The translations under genes and the position numbers were made by a program. 64,000 nucleotides of DNA from Cucumis sativus (lineage: Eukaryota; Streptophyta; Magnoliopsida; Cucurbitales; Cucurbitaceae). A model generated the notes under the pieces. The model worked only from the letters and a program-made list of their open reading frames with translations. It ran no database searches and was not told the origin of the DNA. Shown piece by piece: positions 41,287 to 54,564 of this stretch; positions within the stretch are counted from its first letter, which is position 1; each line of letters begins with the position of its first letter. The DNA lies in contig NC_026659.2 in the NCBI RefSeq assembly GCF_000004075.3, forward strand, positions 4,092,001 through 4,156,000. The letters run 5' to 3'.

Positions 41287-44200
41287 GAAGAGGAATTTAG
41301 TGGGGGAGAGGAAGACTTTTGTCTCCTACGTATTGCTTGCGTCATTTTTTTAGAAATTTGAAATAAAATTATTGAAGGATTTGTTTATGAATTACTTTTG
41401 TTTTTCTTAGTTAGAAAAGGGCCATTATTAAATGTCTTACTCTTTAATTTTTAATTTCATTCCTTTAATACAAACACAAATCAATCTTTCTTCATGTTTC
41501 TTCTTAAAAGTTAAATATATATATCAGTGAGTGATTAACCAAATACAAATTTTCAAGAATATATAAGAGTACTCTTTCCAAAAGAAATATATATATATTT
41601 AAAACAATAGTATGTGTATCATATTAAAATGAGAGGTTGTCAAAGTTTTCCAATTATATGTTTTTTTTTCTCATTTAAGTTCTTGTTGATTTTTTAAAAA
41701 ATAAAAGAAATTTGTAATCTATTTTGTAATGAAATAAATATTACTATAATTTATCTAACTTCTAATAAATATTAATTTTAAAAAACTAAATTCAAGTTTT
41801 ATGAAAAGTATTGATACAAAAATACATTAAAATTAATCCATCTCTAAAATACTAAAATCAAATTAGTATTTTAACCTAAAATATTTTTATCTTGACCCTC
41901 AAAAGGTTTAAAATTATTTAGAGGGAAGATAATTAAAATTATAATATATTTTTTTAATAGATGTAATGTCGGAGAGTAAATAAATTATTATTACATATTA
42001 TTTTCCATGAAGTAAACTTAAATTTATAAATCCACTCGATTGCATTGGAATTAATATATTTGATTGATTTTTAGCTCTAAGAGCCTAATTCCCTATAGAG
42101 AGGGACAATTGACCTTTGAAAAGCACTTTTTTTAAAAAAATAAAACCCTTTTACTTTTAATAAAGACTTCATAATTTATTACCTTTCTTTGGAGAAAAAA
42201 TAAAAGTAAAAATAAAAAAAAATAAAAAAGAAAGATATTGCTTCTAATTTACTTGACTTCTTACTTTATTTCATTAAAGTAGTAAGCTAAAGCAATAAAC
42301 TTTAAGTTAACAAATTATTCTCTTTGGATGATTTGATGGACAAATCACATTTGTTTTTATAATTGCTCAAATTATATATATAAAAATTGATTTGGTTGAG
42401 TAATGTTTTTCATGTAATCATAAATATAATTATAATACTATTAAAATAAAATAAAATAATCGTTCCTAATTTATGATAATATATTACTTTTCATACCCAC
42501 ATATATGTATTTTCTAATAATAAATTTGAAAAAAAATAATTCAAAGATTTTCTAACTTGGTAGAATGGCTTTGGACTGGTTTCTTGGGCAGTAATAGTGT
42601 AATCTCCAATATACTTTATAAATTATATTATCATAATTGATCATTTTAATTCAGTCCACTTTGCTACATCATTTTCTTCAAAGTAGCTACAATTTAAGTA
42701 TTGACTGGTTCTTCATATATAATTAATCAATTAGTGGATGGTTATAAATAGACATTAAAATTACTGTTCCTAATCCTAATTATTATATGCATGGTAAATT
42801 ATCATTAGTCCCCCACGTTAAGAAGAAGAAAAAGTAACAATAATTAACATGGGTGAGTAAATCGTGTTGGGACGAAATTTCTCTAGTAATTACCAATTAT
42901 GTTCTGCTTTTCGATTCACTATTCTAAATTAAATCATCATTTTTTCTAAAACTTAAAAACATTATTTAGAAAGTACAAATATACGTTAATTTTAAAAAAT
43001 GTTTTCAAATATAAAAAAATTAATCAATTTATATTTCGAAATATAGTAAAATATTATTACAAACGTATTAATTTGATGTCATTTAAAATAATTACCGTTT
43101 GTTTTAACACTTATAGTTAAAGTTTGAGTGTTATTATTTCTTTAAAACTAAATAGAAAGAAATAATAATTAAAGAAAACAAAACAAAGCTTTTCTAACAA
43201 CAATATTTTGCTTTATATTATTATGGAGTTTTTAAAAAAGAAATAAGTTGTAAACAAAAATTAGGTTCAACTACCACGTTTTAATATAAGATTATCTAAT
43301 TTAAAATTTATCAAAATCGATTAAATAATAAAAACTCGGATGCATCTATTTTTATACACTTCATCAAATTGTTCAAAGATAAATGGTGTCCGACATTCAA
43401 ATATTACTCATGAAAAATATATTAAATAAATATTTTTCATAGTCTACTTTCACTTAAAAACAAACAAACTAATAAAATATTAAGCAAACCTACGGATAAT
43501 TTTTAAAAACAAATAAACAAAATCATCATCAAATTAAACATATTGAATATGTTGGTATACACGTTAGAAAAGAGAAACAAGTTTTGAAATGTGAAAATTA
43601 CTTGATATATACACTTTACAATGATGACACATCATATATGTCGTTGTGTGTCGATCCAAAAACGTTATCGTTCGGCCAATTCGTTGCTATATAGTCACTA
43701 ATGATCCAAACTTCAAGGAGAAAAAAAGAGTATTAATTTTTCAAAATTGGGTTTGGACTTGAGATGAATGAGACAACATAATAATATTAATTTCTTGCCC
43801 AAACAACAACCAAAGTGTGAAGTGTTAAACTTGACAATGACTTGGGACTAATTCAACAATTTTCTTCTAAAAAGGGCAAATTTTGGTGGGCAATGAGAAG
43901 ATTTTGGTGTAGAAAAGCAAAAACAAAAACCCATTAGGCCTTGTGGGAAGCAAGAAAGTGATAGAATGAGAAAAAAAAGAAAGGCTTCATTTTAATACTA
44001 TATCTTAAATTTTAATTATATGTACAAACAAATGAACTTTTGCAATAATAAAATGTATGAATAAGAAAATAATAATTGACTCAAAGGAGAAATATTTATT
44101 TATACATTTATTATTATTATTTCTGGAACATATAAGAATTATAGAATAATTATGATAAAGATATTTAATTTATTGGTGTGTGTAATAAATAGCATTTTAG

Positions 44201-44230
44201 AAAAGAAAGAAAGAAAGAAAGAAAGAAAGA
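44201..44230. repeat. (GAAA)n microsatellite
   Basis: About seven units of gaaa. Confidence 0.85.
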
Positions 44231-47169
44231 TTGATACACCTAACTCTCTACAAAGTATATTGAATAAAAGTTAAAAAGTATTCTAGTAGAATGTGACATT
44301 TTCAAGGTAGACTTTACTTACTTAAACACACCCTCTTTTTAAGTTTCTATACCCACTTGTCACTCTTTTCATCAATTTAGAAATTTTTGCTCATCACTTG
44401 GAAATTACTTCTCTTAATTTCTTTAAATAACAAAATTCTTCTTCTTATTATTATTATTATAATTAGTAGGGACTAGGGTCATGTCTCCCTCTTCACATCT
44501 ACATAAAAATTCTATAAAAGAAACCCATTTTTGTATTATATTTAAATTAGTACAACCAATATAAATCTAATGTTGTAACAACGTTATGATAATAATGATC
44601 CATTTTTACACATATGTTTGAAAAATGTTGAGAACGTTTTAAAGTGTTGGGTGAGGAAGCACTTAAGAATCTATGCAATCCCAATACTTAGCTTGTATTT
44701 AAAAATGGAATTTAAAAGTATATAGATCAATTCAAAGTTCTCAGCTTTGTTATTCAACACTTGTAATTATATTAGTGTTTATACTTTAAAAGTATATATT
44801 TTTTTCTTCTAAAAGAGCTGTCATTTATAATCATATCCTAAATTCAAATATGGTTAAAAGTCCATATTTGGAAGATCCTTTCAAGTGGTTAGCATTAGAG
44901 TTTGTTCATATCTAATAATATTATTTCTATATGAAAGTATGAAAGTATGAGGATGTTAATGTGTGTATATATTATCATTAGTATTATTATATACGTGGAT
45001 GTATCAAGTCCGTATTTGAAGTAGTAATGTAATCCAATATACTTTAAAAAGTATATTACATATGTTGACTATTTTAGAATATCGTTAACAAATTTATCGA
45101 GATTATTCTAGATCTTTTATAACAACTATCACATCTATATCAAAGTTGAAAAGAGGTTCAAATTACTCCAATCTAGACTTGTTACAATTGAAGAAGGAAA
45201 AAAAAGAAAGAAAACAACCTATATGGATTATGTCGAACATGAAATTCTAATTCATTTGACAATTAATTAAAGTACTAATTCACAAGAATTAATTAGTCCT
45301 TCTTAACCCAATTACTAATTAACTTAAATTATACATATATTTCCTCCAAACTTGTTCATCGATTGTGATGTAAGAAATTTACATGCATCACTAAACATTT
45401 GTTACATATAAGTTAAATTTAATTGAGGAAAATATATATATATATTTGGTATTCTAGATCAATTTATATTTGAAACGTTGTCAAATTAATATATTAAAAC
45501 TTATTACACCCTAAACCCAAATAATAATAATAATAATAACAACAACTTAAGTACAAAAGCTCCAAATTCTAATTATTCATTTGAAAATTAATTCAAATAC
45601 AAAGAAAATAGAATTAATTAATTAGTTCCTCTTAAACCAACGACGAATTATTAACTTTAAATTACTTTCATACATACTTCCAATATATATATATGGTTTA
45701 TCTTAACTCCTACAAGCATCACGTGTGACTAAATCTATATCATATGCTATGATTTTAAAAAACTCTCATCACTAAAGAATAATAAACTTAATTTTAATTT
45801 ACATAAAAACATAACTTTAACAATTTTTACTGATGTATCTAAAATTAACTATGAGTTAACCTTCTTTTTTTTTTTTTTTCCCATTTTGATAAAAATATAT
45901 GTGTAACAAAAATAATTGATTGGTTAATTGTCTATTCTAATAAAAGGAAAAGAGGAATTGGCCATGTGGACATAATGAAGGGTTACATGGAAATATTGAC
46001 TGGAAAGACTTTGTTAAATGAAAGAATATATATATATATATATATTGGTTCATACATGAAATGAAAGGGAAAAAGAGAAGAAAAGAAAAGAAAAGGGATT
46101 ATTGATGAAATGATTGTGAAGTAAAATGGCATCAAATTAAAGAAAGGGGTTTTTATTTAGTTGTTTCAACTTTTTAGAATCTTCCCTTTCAAACATCTTT
46201 TCTCTTCAATCTTTTCAAATAAAAATAAAATGATGATGATGATAATAATAATAATAATAACTTTATTCCTAATTAATAAAAATTAAAGTACGAATAATAA
46301 TTTGGATTAAAATGGGTGTGTCATTGTGTGAGACAACCAACCTAAATAATTAAATAAATTTGTTGGCATAAAATCAGGGTAGCTGTCAGCCTACCATCTT
46401 ACCCAAACTCTTTTTCAACACAAATATCACAAACACAAGAACTTGGCTTTGAGACGATGGAGCCATTCAACCCTTCTTTTTAACACTAATTTGTCACACT
46501 ATCTCCATAATTTCTCTACTTTAGGTTGCATCTAATCTTATGAAACAAGTATGTATGTTGTTTGGAACCTCCCTCATTCCACTTCTATTTTGAAGCTTAT
46601 AATTCAAGTGTATGTTACTTAAATCATACTCATATTGTTAATAAATTTGATATTTGTATCTCATACTCCCATGCGTGATCTATAAATTAATTCTTTTAAG
46701 ATGTCAAATATTTAAAATACAAAGGAAATGGTATAATAAGAATTCTCACACATCATCCTATTTTGATATCATATTATATCATCATTCGTGGTTGTGTGTA
46801 TAGTAGGTCAATTTCAGCTTTCATCCATATACGTTTAGTCCTTAAATTTTGTGTCTATTTAATCTCTAAACTTTGAATTTATATTTGTAACTTCATTTGA
46901 CTTATCGGATATGCTTTTTCTTCCAAATCCACAAACCTATTATATATAAAATTCACATCAGTTAATTTTTTAAATCCAAAACCAGAGTTAAGAATGGGTG
47001 GAAAAGTTGATTGAACTTAGAAATAGAAGTGGAAGGACGTGAAAAACAAATTCAAAATGTAAAAAACTAAAACTTGCAATAAATAAAAAAGAATAGAGAT
47101 AAGAGTAAAAGACAAAATGTATGATGAGAGAGAAAGAGAGAAGCTGTAAAGACAAAACAAGAGAGAGAA

Positions 47170-47234
47170 ATTAAACCCAACAAAATAACTTTGTGTGTAC
47201 AATTTAGAGAGAGAGAGAGAGAAGAGTCTTTATA
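47170..47234 (-). promoter_or_regulatory. orphan promoter-like segment
   Basis: On the minus strand TATAAAG (47228-47234) is followed by a (CT)n leader (47206-47222) and more CT-rich sequence, as in plant core promoters. No ORF of note lies downstream; if used, it would drive a non-coding or microRNA transcript toward lower coordinates. Confidence 0.25.
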
Positions 47235-49270
47235 GCGTGTGGACCTTTCAAAAGACCTAAAACAATTTGTTTCAAAATAAAATGGAGGCAGCCACTTTTG
47301 CTTTACTGTAAACTAACGCAATGATGATAATAAATGTTTTGTAATTTCTTTATTCTTTTCAAACTTTCTTTTTCTTTTAAATGTTAACTACCAAAATTGG
47401 TCTTTTTCCATTTTATATGTTGCAGTTTTTACACAACAAGTAACCACTAATCAATATTATAAACATCTCATTAACCCACATTCTAAACATTATTATGCTT
47501 CTTAAACCAACACACTTACTAAATTTTCGATTTCAAATAAGTTACGAATAAATGAGCAAATAGTATAGAAAAAATACAATGAATAAAAACCATTTTCACA
47601 CCAAGAGAGATTGTACGAATTAAAGGATCTCAATCTCTCTCGATAATATACAAAATCGATATTGATATTATCAAATACTCTTTTAGAGGAGAAAAAAAAA
47701 AAAGGCAAAGGAAAGAAATGTAAAGTTGATATTTAGATATATAGAATTGTCAAATGGATGTCAACATCACGTGCAACATCACTTGAGACTTGGAAAATAG
47801 AAGTTAGATAACCAAACATTCCAACCCTCTCTCACAAATACACACAACACATTTTTAAAATTAAACATTATTATCATAAATGATAATATTAAAATTAGAA
47901 AAATTGTAACTTATCTTATAAGTTTGAAGGTTAAATTTGTATTATTTAGAGGTCCAATTTCTAAAAACAATAATTTAAAAAAATTGCTTCATCGAAGTGG
48001 TTTTTTTTTTTAAATTATCAAAGAAAGAAATGAATGAATAAAAACTGGAATCCATTAAATGAAAATTGTAAAAGAAAAAGAAAAAAGTCCACGCGTCGTT
48101 GCTTATTTGGACTTAACGAAGGTCTCTGGGAACTCCAACCCACACGCTTTCTCTCTCTCTCTATCCCCAAACCAACTATTCTCTTATAAAACCATATTCT
48201 TTTGGTATTCATTAAAATTAAAAATTACATTTCATTTGGATATAGTATAGTATCCTATGCTATTTAACATCAATAGTGTGAAAATACCTACAGGATGATG
48301 ACATTTCAACTAAAAACAAGTTTCAATAATTCTATACTTTTAAATCTTACTTTTACTCACCATTATTTTGGTGGCCACAACTTCATTTAAATCCCAACTC
48401 TGTCTCAAAAGTACAACAAGTACTTTACTTGACGTATCAATCAAAATGCGTTACTAAGCACGATAGGAGGATTTCTACAAACTCAAAAATTAGGGTATGT
48501 TTGGTAACGGTTTTGTCCATAACCATATCTTATTTTTCATTCTCTGACATCTTAAAACTCAACATTTTTATGTTACTTTTGTTATTGAATTATGAAATAA
48601 GGAAAAAAAACAATTTACAAAATTATTTAGAAACAAAAACGCTACCAAACCAACTCAATTATCCATTTGAACTATGACATTCGTTTCTTACTAGATTCCA
48701 ATAGCAAGGAGGTTGTTAGGATTGTGAATGGAAGAAAGCCCACAAATAAAGTATAATCGCTTTCACACATTAGATATTACCAAATGAAGTTTCACAAGTG
48801 CTAGATCTGAGCTTCAAAAGCATAAACAAATGGCAACTATTAAAAAAAATTGTTACCTTTCGAAATCATGTCAGCTAAAAGTGAACAAAAGATAGTATAA
48901 AGATAAGATAATGGAATCATGTTTCTTGCCAAACAAATACAAGAAAAGGAATCAAAGAAAGGGGGGGAAAAGGGCATATAGTAAGATTAATTTAAAACAA
49001 TCCCATCTCAATCTCAATCACATTGAACAAGATTAGAATGAAAGCACCCAACTTTGGGTGCAAGTTGAATGAAAGTTTATGAGTCAGAGGTATGAGTGCA
49101 GAGTACTGTAGAATGATATGTATTGATTATTATTCTACAAAAAGTTGGAAGGCACCAGAAGAGGGGGGCTCTTCTTTGTATGCTCCCAATTCTCAAAAAG
49201 TTGGGTCAAAATCCATCTTCTAAGGCCACACTCAAAACATCTAATTTTTCCAACAAATCAAGAACACCTT

Positions 49271-49762
49271 TCAAACTAGAAGAAGGGTTGCAGAGTGCAT
49301 TCTGGTTTGTATTACAAGAAGCAAGACCAAATTAATCCTTACTATAATACATAAAGTCTATATTTAGTTAGGACTTCACTCAGTTCAAATCAAATCATTC
49401 AGTCAAATAATCACATTATTCTATTCTTTCATCCCCCCTAAATTGGGTTTAATGACTCCTCCCCCAACCCCTTCTTCCATAAGAATCTTCCATTTTTGGC
49501 TACGACTTCTTGCATCGGTTCAAATCAGTCAAACTAGAAGAAAGGTTTGCAGAGTGCATTCTGGTTTGCATTATATCAAACAAACCAAAGTAATTCCTAT
49601 TATATTTACAAGTCTATGTTTAGTTAGGACTTCATTCTGTACAGTCAAAATTTCACATTATTCTATTCATTTCAACCCCCCCCCCCCCCCCCAAAAAAAA
49701 AAAAAAAAGGAAACCAAATTGTGTTTAATAATTCCTCCCACCACCCCTTCTTCTGTTTCACG
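49271..49762. repeat. ~258-bp imperfect tandem duplication
   Basis: Copy 1 begins tcaaactagaagaagggttg at 49271 and copy 2 begins with the same word at 49529. Shared landmarks in order: gcagagtgcattctggttt, tttagttaggacttca, cacattattctattc, the C-run, gtttaat, and ccccttcttc near the end. The copies differ by many substitutions and small indels. Confidence 0.8.
49676..49708. repeat. C17-A16 homopolymer junction
   Basis: Seventeen C followed directly by sixteen A inside copy 2 of the duplication; in copy 1 the same site has only a short C-run. Expansion, possibly with length error, is likely. Confidence 0.85.
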
Positions 49763-51766
49763 CTACGGCATTCATACATCGTATTTATTTGGTTTGTTTT
49801 TGCTCACTTGAAGAATTAAGAAAGCAAATTAGGAGGGAAGTGTTGTGTTTCAATACAAAATTTGAAGGGAAAAAGTGGGGTGAAGGTGAATCAACTACCT
49901 ACAGTTATAAGTTCAAATCTATCCATCTCGCCCGTTAAGATAAACCTCCCACGTGAAGACAGGTGTTGAGAATAAACCTAACAATTAAATCTGTCCTAAT
50001 CTATCATTTCCATCAACAAATTAATCAGTACAATTGTTATCAAAATAATCAACAATCCAAATAAAACTCCAACCTAAACTATGCTCCCAACTTCCCTGAT
50101 ATGGATAAGTAGAAATAACAGTTACAATCAGACATTTTTTTCTGGCAGTTTGAAGACTTAAAAATTATATATAAATGAGAAAAGTATAAGGACATTAGTG
50201 GGAGAGGATAATGGAAAAACTAAGGTTATGAAGTGAAGAAAGGGAAAGAGGAGGGGGAGGCAGGTATCATGTTGGTTGATGGAGTGGGAGTTGGTCAGTC
50301 AGTGGATGTCTACTTCCCCTTTTGACTTCTTCTCAATCATTCTATAAACATAATCAAATTAATGCAAAATATCTATGCATTTTATGTCCTATCAATTCAT
50401 AAAAAAGGTTTTGGATTCTTTTCATTTTCTACAGTTTGGGAGATTCAAGATTTACAGATTTAATATCATGGATCTCTGTTCATATTCTATTTTAGTTTTC
50501 TAAATTTTCTACATCCCAAACACCATATTAAATCTTTGCTATTAGTTTTTCACACCTCAGATAATGGGGCTAAAATAGACTTATTTAATGACTAAAAGTG
50601 GATATTAAAATACACGAGGGGCTAAATAAAACATCTAAAAAAAGTATAAGAACTATAACGAAACAAAACTTGAGAGTTCAAAACCAAAAAGCAGTTCAAA
50701 CCTCAATCTTTTGGTTATCTAATCTTGAAGTTTAAATTCTCAATCTTTGTGTTTATTTCTCTGTGGTCCAAGAGCCTTCAAATGCTTTCTAAATACAACC
50801 ATTTGAGTCTCATTACCATATATATGATTTAATAGAAATGATGCTGGATAAGTTCAATCAAATGTCTGTTCTCGAAAAGAATTCAAGTTTCTATTAAACA
50901 ATTAATGGAAACTTAATCAATTGAGAGGGTTCTATTACCAAAATAGCATTTCACAGTTTAGGAACCAAATTCAAATCAAAATGAAAGTTAAGTTTATTGT
51001 TACTAAGTGCAAAGGTTTAAGACCTAATACCTAGATCTAGATAATAAAATATATGAATCATGAACAATAGGCATATGTACATAGTCAAATACGAAAAGTA
51101 CGGAAGGAAAAGATAAAGAGAAATAGTAAAATCCCCTAGAAAGGCTAACCTTCTTTTGCTTGTTATGGAAAGTGACACCTTCAATCATATTCAAATGGAT
51201 TCTTTGGGACTACAATAGTGTATGTACCAGAGTGTTTCTGAGAGTTTGGACCACGTTTTTATAAAATTGAAATGTTCAAATGCGCATTTTATGTGGACAT
51301 CTTTTTGTAGACTTTCAATGTGGAGTTGGCTTGAAACAAATAGTATTATCCGATGATAGAGGATGTCCTTTTCTACCCTTTGTTTCAAGATAAGGGAGAG
51401 GTTTTCTAGTGTGCTACCTTTTCTGCTGCTGTTTAGCTCCGTAGAAGATAATTTTTCATGGAGTTAAGACTAGAAGGCCTAGATCCAAGAAGGAACCTTT
51501 GGTTTGTTTGCAAGAAGTTCTGTTACAATCTTTTATTTCTAACTATTAACAACATGAACACACGTACAACCCTGCCTTATGATTTTTGTGATTTTGAATT
51601 GCTTCATTCCAGCTTTCTTTGTTGTATTATAGACTATCTCCTCTCCTATATTGCTCCCTTGCATACTTTCATTCGCCGTAATGAAAGTTCGGTTTTCTAT
51701 TATTAAATAACAATAAAGAAAATATATGGAAGTTCAAAATGTTAGGCCTCCTATTATTAATACTTG

Positions 51767-52560
51767 TGTTAGACGCAGTAAGAGGGGGATGGTAGTGGGC
51801 CTAGGCACTAGAGGGTTGTTCTTTGTTAGTTTATATTTTCGGTTGGGCTTGTCTGTAACTGTGATAGGAAATCACTAGAGTGTTGTAAGTAAGCATGGAA
51901 AGGAGGCTCAAACGCGGGTAAGGAAAATATTTAGTTAGTGTAGGACCCAAAGGAATATTATAAGTTAGAGGGTGCCAAAGTAGGGGTACGTATGCCGTTC
52001 GGGTGTGTCTTGAGGGGGATCTTTGGCTAATTATTGTAATTGTTCACTTGTGAGATTCTGGAGAGGAAGGGGAGCTCTTGAGTTCTCCCTCTGCTTGTTG
52101 ATAAATAAATTGAGGCTCTGGCCTATCACTCTTTTGTGTTCCAGAGTCCTTTTAGTACGTTAGTGTGGGGGTTTGATCTTGAATTCTCCCTCTGCTTGTT
52201 GATAAATAAATTGAGGCTCTGGCCTATCACTCTGTTTTGTGTTCAGAGTCCTTTTAGTACGTTAGTGTGGGGGGTTTGATCTTGAATTCTCCCTCTGCTT
52301 GTTGATAAATAAATTGAGGCTCTGGCCTATCGCTCTGTTTTGTGTTCAGAGTCCTTTTAGTACGTTAGTGTGGGGGTTTGCTATTATCACGTTTTGTGAA
52401 ATCTCTGGAAATAGAACAGTGTATGATGAGAGGTCTAGTGCTCTTAGAACAGCCGGTTAGCTTGCAGTCACTAACTACGATATCACAAGTGGGACTCAGT
52501 GTCCTTACACAAAACAAATAAGCCCATAGCAATTGGTATGTTAAAATGAGTTTCTGTTTC
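51767..52560. mobile_element. LTR-retrotransposon-like debris
   Basis: A block starting near tgttagacgc (51767), with G-rich, promoter-like and polyadenylation-like phrases (gttgataaataaattg) and an internal triplicated unit. Composition differs from the flanks and resembles a decayed LTR. No primer-binding site, polypurine tract or polyprotein was found, so the class is tentative. Confidence 0.35.
52083..52385. repeat. three tandem copies of a ~102-bp unit
   Basis: The unit starts ttctccctctgcttgttg at 52083, 52184 and 52287 (periods 101 and 103) and ends with ttttagtacgttagtgtggg. Copies 2 and 3 are nearly identical; copy 1 differs at a few positions (tcttttgtgttcc against ctgttttgtgttc). 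This suggests stepwise, fairly recent amplification. Confidence 0.9.
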
Positions 52561-52849
52561 TAATACTCCCCCTCATGTCTAATGGAATTTTTTTTTTTTC
52601 TGAAGGTTGATATATATATACATATATATGGTGTGTTTCTGCATGTGAAATATGAAACACCAAAAGTCACAAAAAAAATTAAGAGCCAACATCAGATTTT
52701 TCTTTTCAAATTCATACAGAAATGTACAAGATGCTACTTCATCCAAAGTCATATGAAACTACTCTCCAAGCACATTGATATAATAAATAGGAAGCTAGGA
52801 ATAAATTCAAAAGTAGAGCGCATGTAAAATGGGGTTTCCAGGGAAGGAA

Positions 52850-54564
52850 GAGTCAGAAGGAAAAGGTACAAACTTGAACCAATGTAAGGTTGCCATTTTC
52901 TAGATGAAGCCCTTTGGAACAACGCTGCTGCCACATGTTGAGACAGTAGGTATCAACGAGAATGAGACATGCAACTGGGACAGTCTTTGCTTAAAAAAAA
53001 ACCGGTACCTGCAAGGTTTTATCAATTCTATGAAGACAAAGGTGTAAAATTAAATATCACTTGGTAGTAAAGAAGGAAGAGAACTACACAAGTGAAGACT
53101 CTGTAATGGGAAAAGAATGAAGTTATAGCTTTGATGTGACACTTGAGTAATATTACAGTCATTCAAAGTTTCTTACAGAATAATGGCTTAAAAAATGATA
53201 ACGTATTTGCATAAGATTTCAAGGAGACAATATAATATCAAGGTCTAGAGTACCTTCTACTTCAAGATGCATACTGATTATGAGTTGGATACCGTCTTAA
53301 TGATCCTGGGTCCTAGGAAGATGACTGCAGCACGAACGTTTTAAATGATAATTTGCAGGCCATTTTTCTGTATCCAGAATTACCCAGTACCTGCTAGTCC
53401 ATTGGTGAAGAGTGGGTCCTGAATGTTTCCAAAACCAGAAAGTTTTTATATTCTTCTCTCCTGATGAAACCACTTCCATTTTCACTTGGCTATCAACCTA
53501 AGCTGCACCTTTTTATGGAATGAATCTGTGGCAAGAGAGACTATTTAGCAAAGAAGTTGTTGCACCTAATATCTTCTTCGAAGCATATCACTTAAAATTG
53601 AGAATGAACACCTGACCTTCATCACAGTTGCAAAATTTCATAACCCACTAAGCCAGGCAACAATCACTACTTGTATAGACCCTTTTGTCCATGAAAGAGA
53701 GAGACACCTGCAACCAATTTTCATATAGGGTTAAAAAAAAAAAAATTAAAAAAACATCTTGGACTAATTTCACCCCCATTAAATTTCTTAGTAAAACTAT
53801 TTGTTAATTTTAAGAAAGGGATTTTTTTTAAATAAAGAAAAATGGGTCAAACCTATTTACAACTTATAGAAAAAAAATTATACATTCTTTGCAGCCTAGA
53901 TAGACTCTGATAGAAGTCTATTAGTGTCTATTAGTGATAGAAAATGATAGAAGTCTTTCATTGACAAAGACAGATAGATGTTGATCAGTGTCTATTGCTG
54001 ATAGAAATTGATAAAAGTTTATCATTAATACTATCGATGATATAGACTGATACAAGTCTACCATTACTAGGAGTTTATAGAAGTCTATCGGTGTTAGTCA
54101 ATATTCTTTTGCTATTTTCATTAAATAGTTTGACATTTTTCTATCCGTAAAAATTTCTCTTTAAGAAACCGCATGTGGATAATTTCTTTCCTTGATTATT
54201 CTTTGCTTTAGCTCTTGGTATCAGGTAAATATTGTTTTACTTAGGTTAAAGATAAATGCTTTAAATCATTGTGGTAATGCTTTATTAGTTTGGTTGTTCT
54301 TTTACCTCTTTTGGGCTACTGTCCAGCCTACATAAGGTCATCTAATGGCCATTTGAGCTATCTTTTGAAGTTTTGACTTACATTAACTACTCTAGTTAAC
54401 ATCACACCACATGATCATCAAAGTACACAGTAAACCCATGTCTAGTAAAGTAACCTTGTTCCAACATTCCTACATCCTAGAGCGAAAAAACCCTTTGGAT
54501 TTGAGTAGAACCTGAAGAGAGGCTGGTCCTATTTGACATTGATGAAGTTGTAAAGATTTAATAA
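52850..54564. other. region downstream of the P-class PPR gene
   Basis: Contains a mid-GC exon-like stretch around 53297-53510. On the minus strand it opens MKMEVVSSGEKNIKTF and contains WFWKHSG, with no recognised product. It could be a 3' UTR exon of the PPR transcript or an old insert. A degenerate repeat occupies 53880-54110. Confidence 0.35.
53880..54110. repeat. degenerate 'gatagaagtctatta' repeat array
   Basis: Successive imperfect units: gatagaagtctattagtg, gatagaaaatgatagaagtc, gatgttgatcagtgtctattg, gatacaagtctaccatta, tatagaagtctatcggtg. Same family as the repeats at 16070-16150 and 19250-19440. The flanking 'tttgctattttcattaaatagtttgacatttttc' is also typical of it. Confidence 0.6.

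Larger units (their letters stand above)
41290..49260. other. 8-kb AT-rich intergenic region
   Basis: No coding gene seen. It contains (GAAA)n at 44201-44230, (AAT)n near 45520, short AT runs, and a promoter-like segment on the minus strand at about 47228. The CT-rich piece at 48140-48165 and the purine stretches at 46080 and 47130 are simple-sequence. No known microRNA mature sequence was recognised by eye. Confidence 0.45.

Noticed and set aside
51191-51706. Short frames on both strands
   Set aside because: No motif, no leader and composition like the flanks; they may be degraded transposon but cannot be assigned.
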